A DNA stretch of 64,000 nt, taken from assembly GCF_000801105.2 (NCBI RefSeq), contig NC_079515.1, positions 33,565,407 through 33,629,406 on the forward strand, written 5' to 3'. Made by a program: the position numbers and the translations under genes. The notes under the pieces are model-generated. The model saw only the letters and a program-made list of their open reading frames with translations, was not told the origin of the DNA and made no database searches. The stretch's first letter is position 1. Each line of letters begins with the position of its first letter. This DNA is from Raphanus sativus. Its lineage: Eukaryota > Streptophyta > Magnoliopsida > Brassicales > Brassicaceae. This document shows positions 36,614 to 47,114 of the stretch, in pieces.

Positions 36614-38158
36614 CGACTTAATCTCAACACACATACACAGCCAAACCCAAGAAGACCGAGAAGAATAAGGAAATAAAGAGATAAACTAATAAGTGGGATT
36701 ACTTTAACAAGGAAGATGAGTTAAAATATAAAGCAAACCCCAAAACAGAACATACAAGGAATCCCCTGCTTTTTTGTTTCTTTTCTGCTTGCTGTTTTCA
36801 ATATATTTCCAAAAAAATTATGCCAGTTTTTTTCGAATATAAAAAATCTTGTAATTCGTTAAATAAACATCTGTATTTAATTTTCTACAATGAAATGTTG
36901 TAATCCTACATTCCTACTTAATTACAAGCATAAGTATATATACCGTTTCTAGTGAAAGCTGGAATTACAAATACTGTTAGAAGTATAAAATTTTATATCA
37001 AAATGTTCATTTATTATATCGTCCAAATTTACTCAATAATGTAATATCGGCCAACAAGAGTTTCGTTGGCAACTACCAACAATAAAAATTCCAAGATTCA
37101 CAAAGGATCATAGCAACTTTTCTGTATTAAAATCGAACAACTCTTACCAAATAATTCCGTTTTGTTTGTTAATGGATACAGATTGTACAAGTTCTGGTTT
37201 AGGAAGTAAAAGTGCCTATTACTTTATGTGTTTAGATAATGATTTATAGGTGGAAGTTGGAGCCAGACTTGTGTGAGGATATCTACCAAAAGCGTAGACA
37301 AATGATTAACAAAGTTATATAAGTATAATACTATATTTTTATAAGATAAATTAATTATTGGAGACTTGGAGTAATACCTACGACTACATCGACGGAACCA
37401 CCATAACTATGAAACGCAAAAGTAGGTTAGCTGGAGAGGTGTTCACAGGGAGAGGACCACGGGGCTTTTGATCTTTAGTTTAAAGGTGTATTGGTTTTAG
37501 TATTTTACAAGTTATTCCCACCCAACAACACTTCCAAACTAAGATCGTTCAATAAATAAAATCTAGCTGGCTAATATTCAATAACTTGACAAAACATAGA
37601 ATAAATCAACTAAACATGCTTAGCGAAAAGAATACTGTGAATTGAAACTAATGTCATTCAACTATAGAATGTAATATACATATACCTTTCATATTGAAAT
37701 ACATCTACTTAATCATGCAACTCTAGATATCATATGGATCCGAAAATAAACAATGGTGTCTGTCACAACGTCACAACAGTGGTTAAAGTCGCACACTTTG
37801 ATTTGAAGTTAACAAGTGCAGCGGGCCGATGAATCAACATGGGCCGTATTTGATTTTTATGATGAACTTGTCTATTTAATAAAGAAGATACAAACCTCAG
37901 GCTTACAATACATGCTCATGATTTGATTGTTTGGTGTTCCTGACAGATCTTCTTCCAGTTTTGTGAGAATGTTTGTCTTGTGGTCCAGTAATTTGTGGAA
38001 TCGAACCACGGCCTTTTGTGTAATATTGTGACGTACATCCAATATAAGGGATTAAGAGATGGACACGGTCATACATACATACAGCAATTATCAAATGTGT
38101 AAGGTGCTAGTGAGAGATAGACATTAGCAATATCATTGTTCATTATTAACAGGTTGTT

Positions 38159-38193
38159 AGTCTCCCATGATTACCAAAAAAAAAGTCTCCCAT
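38159..38193 (+). mobile_element. Poly(A) micro-insertion with 10-bp target duplication
   Basis: AGTCTCCCAT occurs at 38159-38168 and 38184-38193, around GATTACC followed by eight A. Confidence 0.62.
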
Positions 38194-38269
38194 ATGGATA
38201 AACTAAACCCTCACCATTAAAAAGCCAACGTTGAATATTAAAATGCAGAAACCATGCCAAACAACTAAG

Positions 38270-38503
38270 TATTCTCTCTGTTTCATGATATATGTTATAG
38301 AAAATGTTTAATTTTTTCAAAATAAATAATGTTTTGATATATTTACATTATATTTGATTTATATGTAATCAATTAGATTTACCGGTCATTTCTATAGCTG
38401 TTGAAATAATTTTTAAGTTATATTTCTGAAATTATTTTTTAACAAATTTTTTTTTTTATACATCAATACAAAATATCATCTATTATAAAAAGAAAGAAAT
38501 ATA
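38270..38503. mobile_element. Degenerate Stowaway-like MITE
   Basis: The left end TATTCTCTCTGTTTCATGAT resembles the ends of the MITE at 7362-7612. The right side has ATATCATCTATTATAAAAAG, a weak inverted match. The right boundary is approximate. Confidence 0.45.
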
Positions 38504-38798
38504 ATATTTTATCATCGTTTAAATCAAATGATGAACTTAAAGATTACTTCCACATATCTGTACAGCTAATTTACATCATTGCACCAACCGTTTCAAATTC
38601 AGTATCCCCCAAAAAAGAAACAAATAAAACAAAACCAAAACGTCTTGAAAAAATTAATTCGATGATGAAAAATAAATAATTCAACTTTGATAGTATTTTT
38701 TAATTATTATAAACATAATTAAAGGAAACGCAATTAACGCGACAGTCAACGAACTTGACAGCCTTTTCCGTCGCCGCCGCGTTTCGTACACGCGCCCA

Positions 38799-39281
38799 CT
38801 AACTCTCCAATATCTCGTTACGCGGCGTCAACGCCGGAGCTTTTCCAGAGGAGACCGGAACGGAAGCGTAGCGAGTGGAGAAGCTTCGGAATCCGCCCAA
38901 CCCGACGTACTCGTCCTCCTCGTCGTCGCCGTCGAAATTCAGAGAGTAACTCAAAGGATCGTACTGAAACTTCTCGCCGGCGTCCCAACCGCGGCCGCGA
39001 CGCGGATCGCGGTTGAATCGCCGAATGAAAGTCTTCCAGCGTGGACCAGCTACGATCTCAGACCACTCTCGGATCTTCAGAGCCGCGCGTTTCCACCACG
39101 GCCGCTCGTCTCCACGGTCAACGCCGTGATTATCATCAACGGTCCGGATTCTTCCCCAGGAGGAGGAGGAGTATCCAACGGCTGTGGAGCTTCTTGATCG
39201 GAAGCTGGGGAAACACGAGCAGCAACGTGGAAGGAACCGGGTTTCCGGATCGTGGGCTGGGTCCGATTGCACAATTTCCAT
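38799..39281 (-). CDS. Small plant-specific protein of unknown function
   Basis: A single exon of 160 residues on the minus strand. It has a Cys/Ser-rich start (FLPRCCSCFPSFRSRSS), a central WWKRAALKIREWSEIVAGP helix followed by WKTFIRRF, a basic RDPRRGRGWD stretch, then FQYDPLSYSLNFDGDDEEDE and a Ser-rich end. It resembles a conserved plant family (Arabidopsis At5g62865 by order) without known role. Codon use and GC content are much richer than the flanks, supporting coding. An alternative start is unlikely because METIV-like residues precede the conserved block. Confidence 0.82.
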   Translation of the reverse strand: MEIVQSDPAHDPETRFLPRCCSCFPSFRSRSSTAVGYSSSSWGRIRTVDDNHGVDRGDERPWWKRAALKIREWSEIVAGPRWKTFIRRFNRDPRRGRGWDAGEKFQYDPLSYSLNFDGDDEEDEYVGLGGFRSFSTRYASVPVSSGKAPALTPRNEILES

Positions 39282-39651
39282 TGGCCGAATCTGAGAGAAG
39301 AGATGTTGTTGTTGGTCAATAGTGGTGAAACTGAAATAAGATTTTGAAGCTTTAAGCTGTAAACGAACTTATTATATACTTCTACGAACATGTAGTCTAT
39401 AAAAATGTGTAAATGATCGATGTAACCCAGATATTTTTTTAATTTATTTATTTTATTTATATGTACTGTTTTAGAAATCATCAAAAATTTGATATGATGT
39501 TATTGCAGATATTTGTTTGTATTTTATAAATTCTAATCTTTCAATTTTTTTAACAAAGTGTGCGTGATGCAGAAGACTGAATCATGTTTGCCAATAATTT
39601 AAATTATTAATTTGTACTCTTATTGGTGTATATATCATCTTTTGATAATAG

Positions 39652-39688
39652 TAAGGATATTCTTTTTTTATCAACGTATTAAGGATGT
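39652..39688 (-). mobile_element. Possible older poly(A) micro-insertion
   Basis: TAAGGATRT occurs at 39652-39660 and 39680-39688 with one mismatch, around an insert with a seven-T run and ATCAACGTAT. On the minus strand this is a stub ending in GAT followed by A. Weak, but it lies next to a clear member. Confidence 0.4.
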
Positions 39689-39694
39689 ATATCC

Positions 39695-39752
39695 AACAAA
39701 TGTACAATAATAAAGCTCTTTATCAAAAAAAAAAAACAAATGTACAATAATA
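39695..39752 (+). mobile_element. Poly(A) micro-insertion with 18-bp target duplication
   Basis: AACAAATGTACAATAATA occurs at 39695-39712 and 39735-39752 without mismatch. The 22-bp insert is AAGCTCTTTATC followed by ten A. Confidence 0.75.
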
Positions 39753-40349
39753 GGTAACCAGTTTTGTCAAAAAATAAAAATAAAAAGTAGTAATCAATAC
39801 CACAATTATGTATGAATAAATTTCAAGACTTAAAATGAAAAAAAAAACATTCCTACTTACAACTAATAATTCAGCTACTATTGCTTAGAAAAAGACATTG
39901 CACCATAATCATCAATCATTTAATTTTTATATATGTTTTCTTGTCATCGGATTTTCTAATAATATGTTTTGAAATGCAAGTATTTTTCCCTTCTTTTGGA
40001 GCTAATAATGAAGGAAAAACGGGTCCTACGAAAGACGAATATTCATATGGATGTTCGTAAAGATACGAATACAAATGAAATATGAGCTTTTGACATCAAG
40101 TCAAGCAATCTAGTCGTAAGCTATTTCACCCTTCCATCCAGTCATCAAACTCCAAATGCGCTTATGATTTTGAGAAACATAAAACTCTGTACAACTCTTA
40201 GTCAATGCAAACGAGTGTTTGAAAATAAAGTTATACAAGCTGACTAACTATAACTAATAGCTTAAATATCCTGGAAAAAAAACTCAACCAAATAACCTCA
40301 AAATAGATTCCAAGTGTTGGCTTCTGTTTAGTAGATAATCCCATCGATG

Positions 40350-40612
40350 CATAAACTAGTAAACGTTGCTGCTAGGGGAAATTTCCAGGTGCCTTGGATG
40401 TCAAGGCTCCTCGATTGCTGCTTCTTTTGACCTCCCAATAACGTGAAAACTTGATCCTCAGCTGGATCATACCCGACAAATCCATCACAGCCTATGCTGC
40501 AATATTTATCGTAGTTTATCTCCGGTAATAAATCCCTAGGGCTTATGTCAAAGGCAGACTCACCCAGTCACCCTGAGTGCAGATTACTCCACGAATATAT
40601 TGATACTCGAAG
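40350..40612 (-). pseudogene. F-box-associated domain relic
   Basis: The minus strand reads EYQYIRGVICTQGDWV in one frame and, after a frame change, DISPRDLLPEINYDKYCSIG followed by DGFVGYDPAEDQVF. These are F-box-associated domain blocks. The F-box and the rest are missing. In Arabidopsis order an F-box gene (At5g62860) would lie here, so this is probably its decayed counterpart. Confidence 0.65.
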
Positions 40613-40780
40613 TTCTCGCTGTGATGAACCGTTTTGGAGATCGTGAACTCTTCTTCATGGTGTCAGTTTTGTCTATTGTGGAAAAGTACCATGAACATAG
40701 TATATATATATGTGAAGAAAAAGGTCAGAAAGGAGGAAACCTAGTACCAGTAAGGTTTAAGACTCGTTTTAACATTTTTT

Positions 40781-40833
40781 TCTTTTTTGAACTACATTTT
40801 TTTTTTTTTGTGAAACTCTTTTTTGAACTACAT
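40781..40833 (-). mobile_element. Poly(A) micro-insertion with 17-bp target duplication
   Basis: TCTTTTTTGAACTACAT occurs at 40781-40797 and 40817-40833. The 19-bp insert reads GTTTCAC followed by 12 A on the minus strand. Confidence 0.7.
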
Positions 40834-41587
40834 AAATTTATCCTTTTCCCTTATAGTTCTTTTGGAAATTTCAATGAGTAAACTCCATTTTCGTGGGCCA
40901 TTAGCACTAAAGGCCCAAATTCACAGTAAAGGAAGATTACTGAACCAAACAACAATGGGACTTTTGAGTAGTAAATAGGCTGATATTTTCAGCTTTCAAT
41001 TAATTTTTGTAAATATAAAACAAAAGGGTCGGAATAAAAGCTCTAACAGAAATTCCCTGTGTTTATGATATGGAGCTATGTCTGAGAAAAGAAAGAGGAG
41101 GTGTGAATGCGAATGAGGATTGAGGAGCCGGATGTTTCTCATGCATGGGGTGGGGGTAGGTAGGTGGGGGTACGAGCGAAGTCAACAACTTCATGGTTCA
41201 TACCTTAACCACGTGCCACGCATGCGTTACACTACCCAGATTCTACTGAGTACTGACTCACAGGCTCGTTAACCTTTTCAGTTTGTTGGTAAAACAGACA
41301 CTAAAATAAACCAAATAGTATTTGGCAAATACTAAAAAAACAGAAAGAAACTGAACCCAGAAACCATACAAAACAAAAAACAGAGCTATTTAATCGAACA
41401 AAAAAACAAGATACTAAAGAAACTATATATTTTGACCAAAAAAGTATATATAAAGAAGATCGATTCATCGTTGAAAAAATAATCGAACAATCCTAAGTAG
41501 TTTTCTGTTCGTCTTCTTAAAATTTTATTTAGATCTTTATAAAAAAAAATTGTAACAAGACAAGAATTCTACGAGACACATAACAAA
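40834..41587. promoter_or_regulatory. SWEET5 upstream region
   Basis: No gene seen. About 750 bp upstream of the SWEET5 start, with an A-rich leader. A GC-richer patch at 41140-41240 includes GGGGTGGGGGTAGG and CACGTGCCACG with a G-box core, a possible bZIP/bHLH site. Function not shown. Confidence 0.35.
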
Positions 41588-43084
41588 ATGACGGACGCCC
41601 ACACTGCCCGGACGATCGTCGGAATCATCGGTAAGTCCCAAAACTCTTTGATTATGTTCAATCAACAAAACAAAACCTTGCTCTATATAATCAATAAAAA
41701 TCATGCTTTACTAAAGTTCTATAATTTTTTTTGGTAACATATTCAGGAAACATGATATCTTTCGGCTTGTTCTGCGCTCCAATGTAAGATAAATGTCATA
41801 CGCTCGACAAACAAAAATAAATGTTATATTTCTGTTGTTGTTACATGTTTTTTTAATTGATGCATGTGGTGATCATATATGTGTGTGTGTGTGTGGGATT
41901 ATACATGCAGACCAACGATGGTGAAGATATGGAAGATGAAATCGGTGTCGGAATTCAAGCCAGATCCATACGTAGCTACGGTTTTGAACTGCATGATGTG
42001 GACTTTTTACGGACTTCCTTTTGTACAACCCGATAGTCTCCTCGTCATTACCATTAATGGAACTGGTCTTTTCATGGAGCTCGTCTATGTAACCATCTTC
42101 TTCATCTTCGCTACCTCGCCTATCCGCGTAAGATTCTAATCCCCCAAATGTGAACACACACGCATGCATGCATGTACGATGATGCATATTTTTTTCCGTA
42201 ACTATGAAGAACTCTAGAAAGATTTGAGATATTTTCTGATATACGAATTTGATGAGGTTATGATTTGTATACAGAGAAAGATCACAATAGCTATGATGAT
42301 TGAGGTGATATTCATGGCGGTGGTGATCTTCTGCACATTATATTTTCTGCCTACAACAAAACAGAGATCTATGCTTATTGGGATCATGTGCATTGTTTTC
42401 AATGTTATCATGTATGCTGCTCCTTTAACCGTCATGGTATGCCAGTCTTCTTTCTCATATCTCTATCATACTATTTAACTTGGTCTAGTGATCCAAATCA
42501 TCTTTAATTGATACTATATAATGAGATGATATAAAAGGTTTAAACCCATCATATTGCTAAAAGCATGCATGATGAAAAGTTAATTTAGCTAAGATAATCA
42601 CGGATACAAGAGTTTTTATTTGTTGTCTTGTGATTCTTTCTTTGTGAACTACTTTTTTTTTTGAACGACTTTCTTTGTGAACTACTAACATTTAATGGGT
42701 TTAATTAATGTGGGAACAGAAACTTGTGATAAAGACAAAGAGCGTGAAGTACATGCCGCTCTTTCTGTCATTAGCCAGCTTCATGAACGGAGTCGTTTGG
42801 GTCATTTATGCTTGTCTGAAATTAGATCCCTATATTTTGGTAAGATTCAGTTTCCACCCCGATAATGTTCAATTCAATCGATATTATATTTCTTTAGAAG
42901 AAAAAGACCCTAACATATTGATTTTTATTCATGAAAACAGATTCCAAATGGTCTTGGATCAATATCAGGAATAGTACAACTTATACTATACGCAACTTAC
43001 TACAAAACAGCAAACTGGAACGATGAAGATGACGATAAAGAAAAGGGTTATTCGAATGCTGAATCAGAGCTTGGCCGAGCTTGA
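41588..43084 (+). CDS. SWEET5: SWEET sugar transporter (SWEET5/VEX1-like)
   Basis: Six exons: 41588-41630, 41747-41783, 41911-42127, 42275-42436, 42720-42839 and 42941-43084, giving 240 residues, the length I recall for Arabidopsis SWEET5 (At5g62850). Two MtN3/saliva triple-helix bundles are visible. The first runs from IVGIIGNMISFGLF through APIPTMVKIWKMKSV to NCMMWTFYGLPFV. The second includes MCIVFNVIMYAAPLTVM, KTKSVKYMPLFLSL and GVVWVIYACLKLD. The paired Pro and Trp/Asn positions of the pore are present. SWEETs move mono- or disaccharides by facilitated diffusion. SWEET5 is known from pollen. The hydrophilic tail (NDEDDDKEKGYSNAESELG) is cytosolic. Confidence 0.94.
41879..41895. repeat. 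(GT)n microsatellite in SWEET5 intron 2
   Basis: A short GT run directly upstream of the third exon acceptor. It may vary in length. Confidence 0.7.
42636..42686 (-). mobile_element. Poly(A) micro-insertion inside SWEET5 intron 4
   Basis: CTTTCTTTGTGAACTACT occurs at 42636-42653 and 42669-42686. The 15-bp insert reads TCGTTC followed by nine A on the minus strand. It lies about 35 bp before the exon 5 acceptor and adds a T-rich tract there. Confidence 0.7.
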
Positions 43085-43656
43085 CAATTGCATGCATGTG
43101 TGGCACATTTAAAATTATTTTCTGTCATCACCTAGTTGATAATGACCAGCTTCATCTTTAGGTTTAAGATTGAATCAGAAGAGATGCCAAAAAAGAAAAA
43201 TAAAGAAGAGCCACCGAAGCTACAAACTTTACTTGAGTTAGAAGAAAGAAAGGGGTTTACTTATTTGGTTGAAAAGTGAAAATGAGTATAACTTTGGCAA
43301 GTTGAATCTATGTGATTTGTTACATTTTTTGTCAGATTATTTTGTAACATTTTCTTGGAAGCTGTAAAAGAAAAAAAAAATCCCCATTACGAATTTACGA
43401 TTGAGGTTTAAGAACAGAGTAACGAACATAAGGTTACAGTGTCCATTTGCTCACCAAGTCTAATATGATTGGCCTAGGCTAGAGGTTAAAAACGTAATTC
43501 ACTCACACTGGTATATACAATTCGTTATGAATTCGATTTTAGAAACTAACCAATCATCTAAACCGGAATGTACAATTACGAATGTTAGTTTTGTCATTTG
43601 TGTGCTCTAAAACACGAGGACCAGAGCTTCCCGATTGCCTTGTCAACGATTGAATT
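43085..43656. other. Intergenic spacer between tandem genes
   Basis: 3' region of SWEET5 followed by the upstream region of the phosphoglycerate-mutase-like gene. Nothing else recognised. Confidence 0.45.
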
Positions 43657-44844
43657 ATGATATCATCATCACCGGCGGCCATCATCGCACATCCACCTCC
43701 GTCGCCGGAATCCTCCAAACTTCCTCTGAACTTACTTTCCTTGCCGCATATTACCCGTAGATACCTTATCAAGACTCTCTCCTTATGTCTCGCCGCACCA
43801 TCACTCTCAGTAGCACCAGTCCACGCACGCGGCCTGTTTCAAATGCCGCCTCTCCGTCTCTCTAATCGGTACGACTGCTCTTGCTAAAAAACTGTCTTGT
43901 ATTGGTGGGAATATAATTCACACTGAACAGCGAAGAGTTAGTTTCATGACCTTACCACTTGACTCCAAGCCTTTGGTTCTTGATTCTTGATGTGTTTTGG
44001 TTTCTTCTTGAAACAAGTTACTACCTAGTGAGAGCTGGCGAATCTGATTACGAAAGCTTAGGGATCATCAACACCAACCCCGTGGAGAAAACATCGGTAG
44101 ATAGCGGATTGTCAGAGAAAGGTAAAAAGCAGACTGTGAAGGCTGCGTTACAGTTGAAGGCAATGGGGGCATGTGACAGAAACTGTTGGCTATGGCCGTC
44201 CATTACACAGAGAGCTTATCAGGCTGCTGAAATCATCGCCTCCATTAATGGGATTAGTCGCAGGTATAGTAACATAATATTACTCTGTAATCTAATCATT
44301 ATGATGGTTAATCTTGTTTACTTGTTATTTTATTTTTTGCAGCTATATAGTTCCGGAATATAGCTTCCTTGATGCTCGTGGTTTAGGAGCTTACGAAGGC
44401 AAGAAGCTTGATTCCATATCAGAAGTAAGATTTTTAATATTTGTCACATGTATCATGAGACACTCGCTATAAGAAACAAAAAACTTAGGTTGAAGTATTG
44501 TGTGGCAGGTGTATGCATTAGACTCGATATCTATGAAGACAAAACCTCCTCCTATCAGCGACGGTACCCCTAACGAGAGTGTATCAGATGTATTTGTGCG
44601 TGTGACGCAGCTAATGTCCATTCTCGAGACTCAGTATTCAGAGGACACGGTCGTCATTGTATCGCCTGATTCAGACAACTTATCTGTGTTACAAGCTGGT
44701 GTTCAAGGTCTCGACCTTCGAAGGCATTCAGAGTTGTATTTTGGACCAGGAGAAGTAAGATTGTTGGACGCAGACAGCATCCCTGTCTATAAGCAACCTG
44801 CTTCTGCTGTATATAAATGCACAAACCCACCAAACTGTGACTAA
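43657..44844 (+). CDS. Phosphoglycerate-mutase-like protein, predicted organellar
   Basis: Four exons: 43657-43868, 44018-44263, 44343-44424 and 44509-44844, giving 291 residues. The first 59 residues form a Ser/Pro-rich transit-like region, then TRRYLIKTLSLCLAAPSLSV and APVHA, a twin-arginine, hydrophobic core and A-x-A cleavage pattern suggesting thylakoid lumen import. The mature domain begins with YYLVRAGESDYE, in the place where histidine phosphatases have RHG; here it is RAG, so the phospho-accepting His is replaced. Later blocks are WPSITQRAYQAAEIIA and VVIVSPDSDNLSVLQAGVQG (SPDSD where a second catalytic His would be expected). It is probably not a mutase. It matches Arabidopsis At5g62840 in order. 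Confidence 0.88.
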
Positions 44845-45820
44845 TCTCGCTTCTATTAGTATACTAAATTGAGATACAGTTATGATTATTAAAGAGGCAT
44901 TATGTTGTAGTTAAGTTTATATTTGTAATGCAAGTGTTAGTAAATTCTACTAAAACAGAGTCATAACTGTTCAAGAACAGCCTTTGTGATCGATTATTCG
45001 ACACAATTTGAAATTATTGTAATTGGAAAAAGAGAGTGCTGTGAAGATGGATTCTGAAAAATTCATATGGTAAAGACATGAATAAAACAAATAGGAGTGG
45101 GTGGGTTGCTTTGTGCTTTAAACAAAGAACCAAAGGCAAAACAACGCTTTTGATATTTTTTTTTACTTTTCATTGTTATTTATTGATTTTGATTCAAAAA
45201 GGGAAAGCTCAAAAAACTCCAAAAGATTTGACAAGATTGAAAACAAAAAATAATCGATAGAGAGATCAATGATGCTTTACTTTAGCTTAGCCTTCGTCTT
45301 GGTGTATATTCTTTATGTATTTTCCTTACATTACCTTTAACCTTTATGTTGATTTTTTATTCGAGAATTGGCTTATGTCTTTGGTTTGTAATAATACAAG
45401 AGAAAACGATACATTCATAAAATTAAATTTGAGGAATAATATATGGTATGTGTATATTTAGTAAGGTGATATATAGTACTTTAGTAATATGGAATCTTCA
45501 TGGATGGTAAAAAGAGCAAAGAAAATCAGAGCATAATGGATTGCGTCATAAGTAACTTCTGGGTGCACGCGTCACACTAGATTATCGAGTTCTGACACGC
45601 TGTCAAAACTCTATTGGTTTAAGATATCCGAGGTGCAGGTGCACACCAATACTGCATCACAGCGGATCAATATAAACAAGTTTAATTCTCCACGAAGAAA
45701 TATATAAGAATTAAAGTTTCTTTTTCTCCGCACCACTTTCTCACTGCACATTAACACACACACACACACAAAAAGCTCCTCAAATCAATCTTTCGCCGGA
45801 GATACTACGAACGGGTGACG
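44845..45820. other. Intergenic region
   Basis: 3' end of the previous gene, then upstream sequence of the CASP-like gene with a (CA)n run at 45753-45770 in the leader. No further gene seen. Confidence 0.45.
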
Positions 45821-46864
45821 ATGAAGCGGACTACCTCATCGAACTCGGAAGCGCAGAGCTACGTCGAATCACCACTCTCACCTCTCCGATTCCATTCTCC
45901 TCTCTCAGACGCCGGAGATCCACCGGAGAGCCGTTACGTTTCCCCCGAGGGATCTCCTTTCAAACTCGACAACAACCCCAAGGCGATCGTAACCGACGGC
46001 AAGTTCCCGCCTCTTCCTCCTCCGCCGCCTCCTCCTCAGTTCCCGCCGCGGAATCAGAGGAGCGCGAGAGGAGCCCCGACGAACTCTTCCTCCGAGAAGT
46101 CTCCGTCGTCTATGGTGGTGTTCAACCGCTGGGTGAGAGAGGAAGGTCCACAAACCGAGACGAGGAAGGTCGGAGGAGGTGGAGGAGGAGAATCGGGGAT
46201 GACGATGGCGACGGCGGTGAACAGAGCAAGACGAGATGAATTGGTGAGTATGGCGGCGCTAGGGTTTAGAGTGAGCGAAGTGATTTTGTGCGTGATTTCG
46301 TTTTCGATCATGGCGGCTGATAAAACGCAAGGGTGGAGCGGCGATTCTTATGATCGTTACAAAGAGTACAGGTCACGTCACCCCCTCTTCTTCTTCTTTT
46401 ACACAATTTTTTAGGGGTTTTATAATTGAAACCCCTTCCTTAATCTAATCTTGCAGGTATTGTTTGGCTGTAAACGTTATAGCATTCGTATACTCCGCGT
46501 TTGAAGCTTGCGACGCTGCTTGCTACATCGCTAAAGAGACTTATATGATAAACTGTGGATTTCATGACATCTTCGTCTTCTCCATGGATCAAGTGAGTGT
46601 GCTTTTAACAATTTTTGCATTTTGTAATCAAACGTATTGATTCTGATGAGTTTTTTTTCTTTCTATAAGCTTCTTGCGTATCTTCTGTTGTCGGCTTCTT
46701 CATGCGCTGCTACTAGAGTTGATGATTGGGTATCTAATTGGGGGAAAGATGACTTTACTCAAATGGCAACCGCTTCTATTGCGGTTTCTTTTATAGCGTT
46801 TGTGGCGTTTGCGGTCAGCGCTTTGATTTCTTCTTACAGGCTCTTCACCCATGCTTCCTCTTAG
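45821..46864 (+). CDS. CASP-like four-helix membrane protein
   Basis: Three exons: 45821-46371, 46457-46592 and 46670-46864, giving 293 residues. The N-terminal half is a disordered Pro/Ser region with PPLPPPPPPPQFPP and GGGGGGE. The membrane part has four hydrophobic segments: FRVSEVILCVISFSIMAA, YCLAVNVIAFVYSAFEAC, IFVFSMDQLLAYLLLSAS and ATASIAVSFIAFVAFAVSAL. The long cytosolic N-terminus and DQLLAYLLLSA block fit CASPL subfamily 4. CASP proteins build membrane scaffolds that localise wall modification. The role of this member is not known. It matches Arabidopsis At5g62820 by order. Confidence 0.9.
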
Positions 46865-47114
46865 TTACATCCCTTTTGTCTTTGTATAGCCTCTCTTATA
46901 GCTACTCTTTCTGTGATTAATATTTTCAATATATTTTAAAATAAGGCAAGCATCAAATGAATGAAGTTACTTGTGAATCAAGGCTTGACTTGTTTCCTTC
47001 TAATAACTATTATTAAATCGAGGTAGGTGGTAAATCCCAACACCTAAGTACATGTTCTCTTACAAGCAAACCCCAATATAACGTATTTTTGTATCAAGAA
47101 ACACAAATATCATT

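Larger units (their letters stand above)
36614..38798. other. Intergenic region
   Basis: Upstream region of ROP11 on the left. The rest is AT-rich, with a micro-insertion (38159-38193) and a degenerate MITE (38270-38503). No gene recognised. Confidence 0.5.
39282..40350. other. Intergenic region
   Basis: AT-rich. It contains the micro-insertions at 39652-39688 and 39695-39752. No gene seen. Confidence 0.5.

Noticed and set aside
37903..38094. GGTTCGATTCC on the minus strand, like a tRNA T-loop/B box
   Set aside because: No matching D-arm, anticodon arm or acceptor stem at the proper distances; the sequence does not fold as a tRNA by eye.
40600..40881. Plus-strand open frame with phenylalanine-rich end
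   Set aside because: It is driven by T tracts, including the micro-insertion at 40781-40833, and overlaps the F-box relic.
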